This document shows, in pieces, positions 7,241 to 16,200 of a DNA stretch of 20,468 bases. How positions within the stretch are numbered: position 1 is the first letter of the stretch; each line of letters begins with the position of its first letter. The position numbers were made by a program, and so were the translations under genes. The stretch is from Minisyncoccota bacterium (GTDB lineage Bacteria; Patescibacteriota; Minisyncoccia; Phycocordibacterales; JACZSL01), in contig JANQMM010000035.1 of NCBI GenBank assembly GCA_028280145.1, positions 1 to 20,468 of the forward strand. Direction: 5' to 3'. A model generated the notes under the pieces. The model was not told the DNA's origin, made no database searches, and worked only from the letters and a program-made list of their open reading frames with translations.

Positions 7241-7684
7241 TTACAAAGCCTCGCTCACGCCCCTTTGCAAGCAGCGCTTCGGCTTTTTTCTCAAACGCCT
7301 GAGCCTTTTCCCGCTCTTTTTGGTACTCGTTACCTTTTTGAGTGATTTTCGACTCGGTACTTTTGTAGCTACCTTCTTTGCGGTCTGCTTCGATGCAAGA
7401 CGAGTTTTTTTCTTTACGTCTTTCTTTTTAGCAACTTTTCTCTTTGCGACCTTTTTGGTTGTTCTTTTGGTCGATTTACGTGTAGTTTTTCTCGTCTTGC
7501 GTCGAGACAAGTTTGTCTTTTTCGCCGCCCTTTTTGGCGCAGGACGAGTTTTTTTCTTTGCAACTTTTTTCGTTGCCTTCTTCTTTACCACTTTTCGCTT
7601 CACGGCTTTTCTTGCCGCTTTTTTGGTTGTTTTTTTAGTTGTCTTTCCCGCCTTACGTCGAGGCAGATTAGCTTTTCTAGCCAT
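7241..7684 (-). CDS. Lysine-rich N-terminal part of RpoD (separated by a -1 frameshift)
   Basis: The 147-residue frame starts MARKANLPRRK and is dominated by Lys, Arg, Thr and Ala. Two diverged copies of a block of about 50 residues begin at NLPRRK and NLSRRK. Basic N-terminal extensions of this kind precede sigma region 1.1 in many CPR and actinobacterial primary sigma factors; that is recalled, not computed here. The frame overlaps the open sigma frame and stops at 7241-7243 after a poorly sigma-like tail (KPKRCLQRGVSEAL). A separate histone H1-like DNA-binding protein is the alternative. I find that less likely, because the sigma frame has no start codon of its own in region 1.1. The start lies 41 nt downstream of the dnaG stop with no clear Shine-Dalgarno site. 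Confidence 0.6.
   Translation of the reverse strand: MARKANLPRRKAGKTTKKTTKKAARKAVKRKVVKKKATKKVAKKKTRPAPKRAAKKTNLSRRKTRKTTRKSTKRTTKKVAKRKVAKKKDVKKKTRLASKQTAKKVATKVPSRKSLKKVTSTKKSGKRLRRLRKKPKRCLQRGVSEAL
7283..7340 (-). other. Probable -1 frameshift interval in rpoD
   Basis: Read on the minus strand in the lysine-rich frame, the interval contains C-AAA-AAG at 7340-7334, a second C-AAA-AAG near 7320, and A-AAA-AAG at 7289-7283. The last has the layout of the dnaX slippery heptamer. The sigma frame reads well from QKGNEYQKEREKAQAF onward, which favours a shift near 7340. Sequencing or assembly error in an A-run, a true mutation, or programmed frameshifting are all possible. Confidence 0.55.
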
Positions 7685-7725
7685 AGAAATGATGTTACTA
7701 CAACGTTTACTAATAATCTAATAAA

Positions 7726-9417
7726 CTATTTCAATGATTCTATTTGTTTTGAAATATCAATATACTGCTTTGCGATCTTTTTATATTTTTCTTCATCCTT
7801 CGCCGCTTCAGCTTCTTTAAGTTTATCGTGAAGCGTGTTCTGTTCTTCAATCAGAAGTTCCAATTTGAGCCCCTTCAGTGATGTGTCGATCTTATCTTTG
7901 AGCTGTTTTTCGCCCTGGTACTCCTCAATGTTAAAACGTGTTTCATCCTCAAACCGTTCAGGGTGTTTTGAGAATTCGTCAAACCGCTCCTTTCCGATCA
8001 GTTCCTGTATTCGTTTGGTAAGATCTTTTTCATCAACATCGACTTTATCAATTTCCGGTAGTGAAAATAGGATTCCAAAAAGCATGTTAATATCTCGCTC
8101 TTTTCTAGTCAGTAATCCGACTTCTTTTGTCTCCTCTTCCGGAAGATGTTTGTCTTCTGGAACAGCTATTTTTTCAACTTCAGCGAGTACTGCTTCTTCC
8201 GGAATACCAAGCTTTCGCGCAATCTCCGAAACGAAGTGCATCTGATCGATCCTGCTTTCAATGCGGGCAACGAACGGCAACACTGTTTCTTCAACTGCTT
8301 TATTGAAGGCGCGCTTGTTTTCGTGTTGTCTTTGCAACATATCAAGATAGAACGTGATAATATGCACTGAATTACGAACTGCCTCTTTGAGCTTCCGCGG
8401 ATCTTCCTTTACCAGATCTGCAGGATCCACCCCTTCTTGCATCTCTGCGACTTTTACATCCATACGGGCTGCAAGTGCCATTTCAGCACTTCGCCCCGCA
8501 GACGCTATCCCTGCTTTGTCCCCATCGAACGCAAGTACGATATTGTTTGAAAGTCGCTTTAGCATTGTAATCTGATGTGCTGTCAAAGCTGTTCCGGAGA
8601 GCGCTACAGTATTTCGAAATCCTGCCTGATGACTCATGAGCACATCCATTTGCCCTTCTACGAGAATCGAAAAGTTTGACTTTCGAATGGAAATTTTTGC
8701 TTTGTCGAATGCGTACAGAATTTTGGACTTGTTATAGAACTCTGTCTCAGGGCTATTCAAATACTTTGCTATTTTATCGTTATTCGGGAATATCCTTCCG
8801 GTAAAAGCAACAACGCGACCGGTCGTATCAGTAATCGGAAACATAATGCGACTGCGAAATGTATCATACACCCCCTTCTCTCCTCTCTTAATGAGTCCCG
8901 CCTTGAGCATTTCTTCTTCTGTATAACCTCTCTCCTTTAAATAGTTACAGAGCGCATCCCAACTATCTGATGCGTATCCGACTCGAAACCATTCCTTAAA
9001 CTCATCTTTGAGTTTACGATCGCGAAGATATGCGATCGCATCTTTTTGTTCCGTCAAATTATTTTCAAAGAACTTTGTCGTCTCTTCGAGCATGTCGAAG
9101 AGTTTTTGTTTGCCTTCTTTGTCTTCTCGCTGTTCGTAGACAATCTCCACCCCTGCCTTGCCGGCAAGTTGTCGAAGCGCTCCTTTGAAATCAATGCCCT
9201 CGAAGTGCTCAACGAATGAAAATATGTCTCCCTTCGCACCACACCCAAAGCAGTAATATGTATTTCTGGTTGGAGAAACAAAGAAAGACGGTGTCTTCTC
9301 GTGATGAAAAGGACAACGGGCTTTAAAATTACTCCCTGCCTTTTCAAGCTTGATATAGTCACTTATAACGTCAACAATACTAAGCTTTTCTTTAATTTGT
9401 TCCGTGGTGGAAGACAT
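7726..9417 (-). CDS. dnaG: DNA primase DnaG
   Basis: This enzyme makes RNA primers for replication forks and works with the replicative helicase DnaB. The N-terminal CHC2 zinc finger is complete: CPFH (Cys35, His38) and CFGC (Cys56, Cys59). The primase core contains GRVVAFTGR and KYLNSPET. The TOPRIM domain contains ILVEGQMDVL (Glu254), the SGTAL loop and AFDGDKAG (Asp298, Asp300), the metal-binding acidic residues. The 563-residue length is normal to slightly short. The C-terminal ~140 residues are charged and helical and would contact the helicase, but they are poorly recognisable. It sits between rpoC and rpoD. No Shine-Dalgarno site or promoter is evident in front of the ATG, so co-transcription from rpoBC is likely, across the inverted repeat at 9428-9495. 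Confidence 0.97.
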   Translation of the reverse strand: MSSTTEQIKEKLSIVDVISDYIKLEKAGSNFKARCPFHHEKTPSFFVSPTRNTYYCFGCGAKGDIFSFVEHFEGIDFKGALRQLAGKAGVEIVYEQREDKEGKQKLFDMLEETTKFFENNLTEQKDAIAYLRDRKLKDEFKEWFRVGYASDSWDALCNYLKERGYTEEEMLKAGLIKRGEKGVYDTFRSRIMFPITDTTGRVVAFTGRIFPNNDKIAKYLNSPETEFYNKSKILYAFDKAKISIRKSNFSILVEGQMDVLMSHQAGFRNTVALSGTALTAHQITMLKRLSNNIVLAFDGDKAGIASAGRSAEMALAARMDVKVAEMQEGVDPADLVKEDPRKLKEAVRNSVHIITFYLDMLQRQHENKRAFNKAVEETVLPFVARIESRIDQMHFVSEIARKLGIPEEAVLAEVEKIAVPEDKHLPEEETKEVGLLTRKERDINMLFGILFSLPEIDKVDVDEKDLTKRIQELIGKERFDEFSKHPERFEDETRFNIEEYQGEKQLKDKIDTSLKGLKLELLIEEQNTLHDKLKEAEAAKDEEKYKKIAKQYIDISKQIESLK

Positions 9418-9427
9418 GCGCTCGTTC

Positions 9428-9495
9428 CTAGTGCTTGGTGCTTAGCGCTTGGTGTGTAATCGTTTTGTATTTACCACTAGGCGCTTAAGCACTAG
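9428..9495. repeat. Heptad-based inverted repeat between rpoC and dnaG
   Basis: The outer arms CTAGTGCTT (9428-9436) and AAGCACTAG (9487-9495) are perfect. Inner arms AGCGCTTGGTG (9444-9454) and CACTAGGCGCT (9475-9485) pair with two G-U wobbles. Both halves are made of 7-bp units (CTAGTGC, TTGGTGC, TTAGCGC, TTGGTGT on the left), with consensus close to TTRGYGC. It could fold into a long bulged hairpin in the rpoC-dnaG mRNA. No U-tract follows, so it is probably not a terminator. Confidence 0.75.
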
Positions 9496-9515
9496 ACAGC
9501 CAGGGATCCTATTAA

Positions 9516-12500
9516 TTATTCCTCAACTTCAGCTTCCGCGGCCTCATATGCCGCACGCTCCTCTTCGAGCGCTTTTTCCTGAAGTTCAGTGATCATTTCG
9601 TGTTTTCGACTTCCTGAAAAACCGGTGCCGGCCGGAATAAGGCGACCAATAATCACATTCTCCTTAAGCCCGCGAAGGCTGTCTTCTGCTCCGCGCACAG
9701 CGGCACCAATGAGTACCTTGGTAGTGTTTTGGAATGACGCGGCACTTAAGAAACTCTTTCTTGTGATCGATACTTCGGAAATTCCAAGAACAAGAGGTTC
9801 AACCTCTAGCGGATCAGACCCTTGCTCTTTCATCTGCTCCTGCAACTCTGCAAGTTCATAATCTTCAATGATACTTCCAACAGTGAGGTACGAGTCGCTT
9901 GGATTGATCACTTTCTTTCGGCCAAACATTTGCTTGATGATCACCTCAATATGTTTTCGAGAAATAGTTGCTCCTTGTAGTTCGTAGACCTTACCGATCT
10001 CGTTGATGATGTAATCTTGTGTCGCGACCTTGCCGGCGTAGGCAAAGAGGTCTTTGAGGTTTGCTGAGCCATCTGTGAAGAATGTTCCTTTTTCGACATG
10101 TTCACCAACCTTTTTCACAATCATACGATTTGGCGGAACGGGATATTCCGTATTCTTCTTGCTGGTGCTCTTGGTCTGACCCTTATCAGGGGCAAGGATG
10201 ATCACCTTTCCCTTTTCTTCCTGTTTGATGTCGGTGATCGTTCCGGAGAGTCGTGCGATCACAGCGGCGCTCTTAGGAATACGCTTTTCAAAGATCTCCT
10301 CAACACGTGGAAGTCCTTGTGTGATGTCTCCACCGACCGACGCGATACCCCCCGCGTGGAATGTACGCATGGTTAGCTGTGTTCCCGGCTCACCAATCGC
10401 TTGAGCCGCTACTGTCCCGACCGCTTCTCCAAGATCAACGAGTTGGTTTGACGTCAAGTCCATACCGTAACACTTCTGGCAAATACCATAGAGACTTTTA
10501 CAGGTCATTGGAGACCGAACCGTCACGCTCTCAACACTGCTATCCTCAATCTCAGCCGCATCATCCGGAGTTAAGAAGTGTCCTTTCTTAAAGAGTGTTT
10601 TACTGCCTTCTTTTACATCTGAGAAAAGGATTCGTCCCTTAATGTTCTTTGCAAAGGACACCTCGATTCCCGACGCGCTCTTTCGAGATATCTCTACACC
10701 CTCTTTTGAGCCGCAATCTGCTTCCACAATGATGGCATCTTGCGCAACATCAAAGAGGCGCCTGGTGAGGTATCCTGCTTTGGCTGTTTGAAGAGCGGTA
10801 TCGGCAAGCCCTTTTCGTGCGCCGTGGGTAGTAATGAAGTATTCAATCGGTGTAAGACCCTCTTTCATTGATGCAATGATAGGAAAATCAATGGTTTCTC
10901 CACGAGGGTTTGAAATGAGACCTTTCATGCCGGCCATCTGTGTGATATTTCCGAGAGAACCTCGAGCTCCTGACTTCCACATATCATATACTGAACCGTT
11001 TTCCGGAATGGTATCCGGAATGATCGCTTCAACATCATTTTTTGCGCCGTGCCAGATCTCGATCACTTTTCTTTTTCGCTCAGCATCGGAGAGAAGTCCA
11101 TTGTTGTACTGTTCAACCACTTCCCGTTCAAGTTCTTTCGATTTCTGAATGATCTCCTCTTTTCCTTCGGGAACGACAACATCATCAATAGACCATGTGA
11201 TGCCCGCGTGCGTTGCATACTTGAATCCGAATGTTTTGATCTTATCGACAATGGCTGGAATCCCTTCAAGGCCATATTCAACAATAAGATCATCAACAAG
11301 TTGCATCATGATCCGGTGTGTGATCTCGTCATTGAAGTATGGGTAGTCACTTGGAAGTACTGAGTTGAAAAGAAGTCGCCCTACTGAGGTTTCAAACACT
11401 TTGCCTTCAAAGCGTGCGTACTTTTTAGAATCGGTCGGCATTACTTGAATCTTTGCGCGAAAGTCCACCTCATCAAAGTCATATGCTGTAATTGCATTGT
11501 TTGGTGTCGGGAAGTACTTACCTTCCCCCTTACTTCCTTCAATGATCTTAGTCATCCAATAACAGCCAAGCACGATGTCGAGCATCTTTGTTGAGATGAC
11601 CGGCGCGCCACTTCCCGGTTTAAGTACGTTCTTATTTGCAGACATAATAATCTCTGCTTCTTTTTGCGCCTCTTCAGAGAGCGGTACGTGTATTGCCATC
11701 TGGTCTCCGTCAAAGTCAGCGTTGAATGCGGAACAAACAAGTGGGTGTACTTGTATAGCGTTCCCTTCAATAAGTACGGGTCGGAAGGCCTGTATACCCT
11801 GTCTGTGTAGTGTCGGCGCGCGATTCAGCAATACGTATTTACCTGTAATCACCTGCTCAAGGATTGCCCACACTTCAGGAATACCGTCATCAATAAGCCT
11901 GTTTGCTCCCCGGATGTTATATGCAAGTTCACGCTCAAGAAGTTGCGAAATGACAAAAGGTCTGAAAAGCTCAAGTGCCATATGTTTTGGCAAGCCACAC
12001 TGGTCAAGTCGCAGGTCCGGACCGATCACGATGACACTTCGTCCCGAGTAATCAACCCGCTTACCAAGCAAGTTTTGGCGAAAATATCCCTGTTTTCCTT
12101 TGAGATAATCGGAGAGTGATTTGAGTGGTCGCCGCTGAGCCTGACTCATTGCACTGAACATGGTATTACCGTGACGGATCGAATTATCGATGAGCGCGTC
12201 AACCGCTTCCTGTAGGATTCGTTTTTCATTTCGTAGGATAACGTCAGGCGCGTGGATATCCTTGAGTTTCTTCAGTCGGTTATTTCGGTTAATCACACGT
12301 CTATAGAGGTCATTGACGTCACTTGTTGCGTGCCGCCCACCTTCAAGGGCCACCATCGGTCGAAGTGCCGGCGGCATAATCGGAATGCGTATAAGGAACA
12401 TCCATTCGGGACGTACCCCTGCGCGAATCATTGAACGTACAAGCCCGATGCGTTTGTTGAGCTTGTCTCTTTCTACTGAACCCGCTTTTTCGAGTCGCGT

Positions 12501-13211
12501 TTCAAGTTGTTCGAGAAGCTCTTCAAGATCGATCTGTTTGAAAATGTTGTAGATCGCCTCGGCGCCGATCTCTGCCTCGAAGACCGCACCATACTTCACG
12601 GCAAATTTGTGGTATGAGATTTCGTCAAACACCTTTCCGTGCACAATACTTTCGATCTCCTGCTTTGTCTCGGTATACATATCCTTGAGCTTTTGTTTGC
12701 TCTTGTCGTCAGTAAGTGTCTTGGTCTTTGTCTTGTACTCTGTTTCAAGTTCATTTAGCACTCGTTGTTTCTCTTCAGGAATGACCGAGGTAACAATATA
12801 GCCTGCAAAGTAGACCACTTTCTCAATGTCGCTTGCAGAAAGACCGAGTAACAATGAAATACGTGACGGAATGCCTCGCAGAAACCAAATGTGCGAAACA
12901 GGTGTTGCAAGTTCAATGTGTGCCATACGTTCACGACGAACAATTGAACGTGTGACTTCGACACCACATTTTTCACATTCGATCCCCTTATACCGAATGC
13001 CACGGTATTTGCCGCAATAACATTCAAAGTCTTTCTCCGGACCAAATATCTTTTCATCGAACAAGCCGTTCTTCTCAGCTCGCTGTGTACGATAGTTGAT
13101 CGTTTCAGGCTTTAGCACCTCGCCATGTGACCACTCTTTGATGCGCTCCGGTGAAGCAAGCTTGAGAGTCACTGTATTGAAGTTGCCTGTGTTAAATATG
13201 TTCTTTTTCAT
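9516..13211 (-). CDS. rpoC: RNA polymerase beta' subunit RpoC
   Basis: This is the catalytic large subunit of RNA polymerase. The magnesium-binding active-site motif NADFDGDQM is at residues 497-505 (Asp499, 501, 503). The N-terminal zinc ribbon has Cys64, 66, 79 and 82. The second zinc site is formed by CKSLYGICQKC and a cysteine further upstream. The rudder/clamp sequence NNRLKKL, the RAPTLHRQGIQAF block and the trigger-loop segment MRTFHAGGIASVGGDITQGLPRVEE are intact. At 1231 residues it is compact and lacks the large lineage-specific insertions of some phyla. The C-terminus ends in a Glu/Ala-rich helix. It starts 24 nt after the rpoB stop, in the usual rpoBC order. The ATG at 13211 is supported by the standard N-terminal start; no Shine-Dalgarno site is visible. 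Confidence 0.98.
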   Translation of the reverse strand: MKKNIFNTGNFNTVTLKLASPERIKEWSHGEVLKPETINYRTQRAEKNGLFDEKIFGPEKDFECYCGKYRGIRYKGIECEKCGVEVTRSIVRRERMAHIELATPVSHIWFLRGIPSRISLLLGLSASDIEKVVYFAGYIVTSVIPEEKQRVLNELETEYKTKTKTLTDDKSKQKLKDMYTETKQEIESIVHGKVFDEISYHKFAVKYGAVFEAEIGAEAIYNIFKQIDLEELLEQLETRLEKAGSVERDKLNKRIGLVRSMIRAGVRPEWMFLIRIPIMPPALRPMVALEGGRHATSDVNDLYRRVINRNNRLKKLKDIHAPDVILRNEKRILQEAVDALIDNSIRHGNTMFSAMSQAQRRPLKSLSDYLKGKQGYFRQNLLGKRVDYSGRSVIVIGPDLRLDQCGLPKHMALELFRPFVISQLLERELAYNIRGANRLIDDGIPEVWAILEQVITGKYVLLNRAPTLHRQGIQAFRPVLIEGNAIQVHPLVCSAFNADFDGDQMAIHVPLSEEAQKEAEIIMSANKNVLKPGSGAPVISTKMLDIVLGCYWMTKIIEGSKGEGKYFPTPNNAITAYDFDEVDFRAKIQVMPTDSKKYARFEGKVFETSVGRLLFNSVLPSDYPYFNDEITHRIMMQLVDDLIVEYGLEGIPAIVDKIKTFGFKYATHAGITWSIDDVVVPEGKEEIIQKSKELEREVVEQYNNGLLSDAERKRKVIEIWHGAKNDVEAIIPDTIPENGSVYDMWKSGARGSLGNITQMAGMKGLISNPRGETIDFPIIASMKEGLTPIEYFITTHGARKGLADTALQTAKAGYLTRRLFDVAQDAIIVEADCGSKEGVEISRKSASGIEVSFAKNIKGRILFSDVKEGSKTLFKKGHFLTPDDAAEIEDSSVESVTVRSPMTCKSLYGICQKCYGMDLTSNQLVDLGEAVGTVAAQAIGEPGTQLTMRTFHAGGIASVGGDITQGLPRVEEIFEKRIPKSAAVIARLSGTITDIKQEEKGKVIILAPDKGQTKSTSKKNTEYPVPPNRMIVKKVGEHVEKGTFFTDGSANLKDLFAYAGKVATQDYIINEIGKVYELQGATISRKHIEVIIKQMFGRKKVINPSDSYLTVGSIIEDYELAELQEQMKEQGSDPLEVEPLVLGISEVSITRKSFLSAASFQNTTKVLIGAAVRGAEDSLRGLKENVIIGRLIPAGTGFSGSRKHEMITELQEKALEEERAAYEAAEAEVEE

Positions 13212-13235
13212 ATGTCTAGTGAGTAGCTCTTATGC

Positions 13236-16200
13236 TTATACTTCCTCTTCCTCCTCTGACTTCTTCAAGTCCACATCAAGGCCGAGTCCGCGCAATTGCG
13301 AGAGAAGCACGTTGAATGATGCCGGAGTATTTAGACTGTTAATCCTCTGTCCTTTAACAATTGCATCAAAGGCGGCTGTTCGACCCGTGATATCGTCTGA
13401 TTTGATCGTGAGCATTTCTCGAAGTGTATATGCCGCTCCATACCCAAGCAGTGCCCACACCTCCATTTCTCCGAATCGTTGTCCTCCTGACTGTGCTTTT
13501 CCACCAAGCGGTTGCTGTGTGATGAGTGAGTACGGACCGATCGAACGCATGTGGATCTTGTCCTCCACCATGTGGTGCAGTTTCAAAATATACATGTATC
13601 CGACCGAAACGTCTTGATCAAACGGCTCTCCGGTCAGTCCGTTATAGAGCTTCATTTTTCCACTTTCCTGGAAACCGGCTTCCTTCAGTTCGCGGCGTAC
13701 TTCCTCGCCCGATGCGCCACTAAATGGTGGTACGATAGCTTGATACCCAAGAGTGTTGGCCGCAAGTCCAAGATGAATTTCCAGGATCTGTCCGAGATTC
13801 ATACGTGACGGCACACCAAGCGGGGTTAGAATGATATCGACACGCTCTCCGTTCTCATCAAATGGCATGTCCTCCTCAGGAAGCACCTTGGAGATAACTC
13901 CTTTGTTTCCGTGGCGCCCCGCAAGCTTGTCTCCTACTGAAATATTTCGAAGTTGTGCTACGGTAATGTGAATACGCTTGATGATCCCCGAATCAAGATT
14001 ATCTCCTCGTTCGCGGGAAAATACCTTTACATCAACGATGCGTCCACGCTCTCCTGATTCAAGACGCAAACTGGTATCTTTCACATCTTTTGCTTTCTCA
14101 CCAAAGATCGAGCGAAGCAATCGCTCTTCCGGGGTTAGCTGTGTTTCTCCTTTTGGCGTTACCTTTCCGACGAGAATATCGCCCGGGCGCACTTCGGCTC
14201 CGATGCGAACAATACCGTCCTCATCAAGATTCTTGAGTTTCACCTCTCCGACGTTTGGAATATCATGCGTGGTGACTTCCGGCCCGAGTTTGGTGTCACG
14301 AACATTTACCGTAAACTCTTTCATGTGAATTGAGGTAAACTTACTGTCCTTTACCAGCTTTTCCGAAATAATGATCGCGTCCTCGTAATTTGAACCGAAC
14401 CAGCTCATGAACGCAACGCGAATGTTCTGTCCGAGTGCCATCTGACCTCTGTCTGTCGACGACGTATCAGCAAGCAATTCACCCTTCTTTACTTTGTCCC
14501 CAACGGTAACCACCGGTCGCTGATGAAATGAGGTGAAGTTATTTGTAAGTGAAAAGTTAATAAGTTTGTATGTGGTCTCTTTACCTTTGCTGTTTTTGAT
14601 GACGATCTTTCGTCCATCAGCTTTCGTTACGGTTCCGGCTTCCTTTGCAAGCACGATCCTTCCTGCGTCCTTTGCGGCCATCTCTTCAATACCGGTTGCA
14701 ACAAGCGGTGCGTCAGGCAAAATACATGGCGTCGCTTGTTTTTGCATATTCGAACCCATAAGTGCGCGGTTTGCATCGTTATGTTCAAGGAATGGGATCA
14801 TTGAGGTCGCAATAGAAAACGCCTGATTGGTCGCAACATCGATGTATTCAACGTTTTCCTTTTCAACAAGTGACGGTTCTCCCCCGTGCCGCACTTCCAC
14901 ATAGTCCTGGTCTATTACTCCTTTGTCGTTCACCTTGGTTGCCGCATGCGCAACAACAGCGCCCTCTTCTTCAAAAGCGTTGAGATATACGATTTCGTCG
15001 GTAAGTTTACCCTTCTCGACTTTCGTGTACGGTGTCTCTATAAGACCAAAATCGTTGATGCGCGCGTACATCGAAAGACGCAAGATAAGACCGATGTTCG
15101 GCCCCTCAGGGGTATGGATCGGGCATAGGCGTCCGTAGTGACTTGGGTGCACATCGCGTACCTCAAAACCAGCCCGCTCGCGCGTAAGTCCTCCCGGACC
15201 GAGCGCTGAGAGCGTGCGAAGGTTTTCAAGTTCGGCAAGCACGTTCTCTTGTTGCATGAACTGCGAGAGTTGGTTCGTTGTGAAGAATTCCTTAATACGT
15301 GCCTGCAATGGTCGCGGATTCAGGAATTGAATTGGTAGTGTCGCTTCCGCATCAATGGTACTCATGCGATCTTGGATATTCCGCTTCATGTGGCTCATAC
15401 CAACACGAACCTTCTGCTGAAGCATTTCTCCGACAAATCGAACCCGCCTGAAGCCGAGATGGTCAATGTCATCAGGGAGAGCGCCGGGAGTATTGTTTGA
15501 CTGAATGATGTAGCCAACAGTTGTAACAATGTCATCAAGAGAAAGCGTTCTTCGATCAAGCTCTTTTTCACCAAGTGATTGATTGAATCGTTGGTTGAAT
15601 CGATGTCGCCCCACACGTGAAAGATCGTATCGCTCGTCGCTAAAAATCGAATCAATGTACTCTTTTGCGTTTTCAGGAGTTGCAAGATCCCCGTCTCGAA
15701 GCTTTTTGTGGATCTCTACGTAGGCTTCGTCAACAGTTTTTGCGGGATCCTTTTCAAGACACGCTTCCATTACTTCTTTTCCGCCCTTAAATTTCGAGAA
15801 GAGGTCTACCATATCCTTATCCCTCTCGGCTCCCATCACCCGAAGCAGTGATGTGACCGGAAACTTTCGTTTGCGGTCAATTTTTACATACACGACGTTG
15901 TCCGGTTCGCTTTCAAACTCTACCCATGCCCCGCGGCTTGGGATCACTTTTGCGGTGAAATACGGACTTCCTTTCAATACCTGTTGACCAAAGAAAACAC
16001 CGAAGCTTCGCGCAAGTTGTGCAACCACAACACGCTCAACGCCGTTAATAATGAAGGTTCCGTGGTCTGTCATCATCGGGAAATCAGCAAGAAAGATCTC
16101 TTGCTCTTTTTCCGTACCGAGTGTTTTATTCTTTAGCTTCACTTTTGCGCGCATCGGCGCATCATACGTGAGCATGTTCTCCTTTGCATGAAACTCATCA

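Noticed and set aside
7320..7721. Plus-strand 133-residue hydrophobic frame (MVLVTFLSDFRLG...)
   Set aside because: It is the antisense of the lysine-rich sigma N-terminus. AAG/AAA codons read in reverse give Phe/Leu, which only looks like a membrane protein.
11575..12051. Plus-strand 158-residue open frame inside rpoC
   Set aside because: It is opposite to a highly conserved rpoC region with no homology, ribosome site or promoter of its own.
13096..13617. Plus-strand 173-residue open frame across the rpoB-rpoC junction
   Set aside because: Ser-rich shadow of conserved coding sequence on the other strand. Both real genes are intact.
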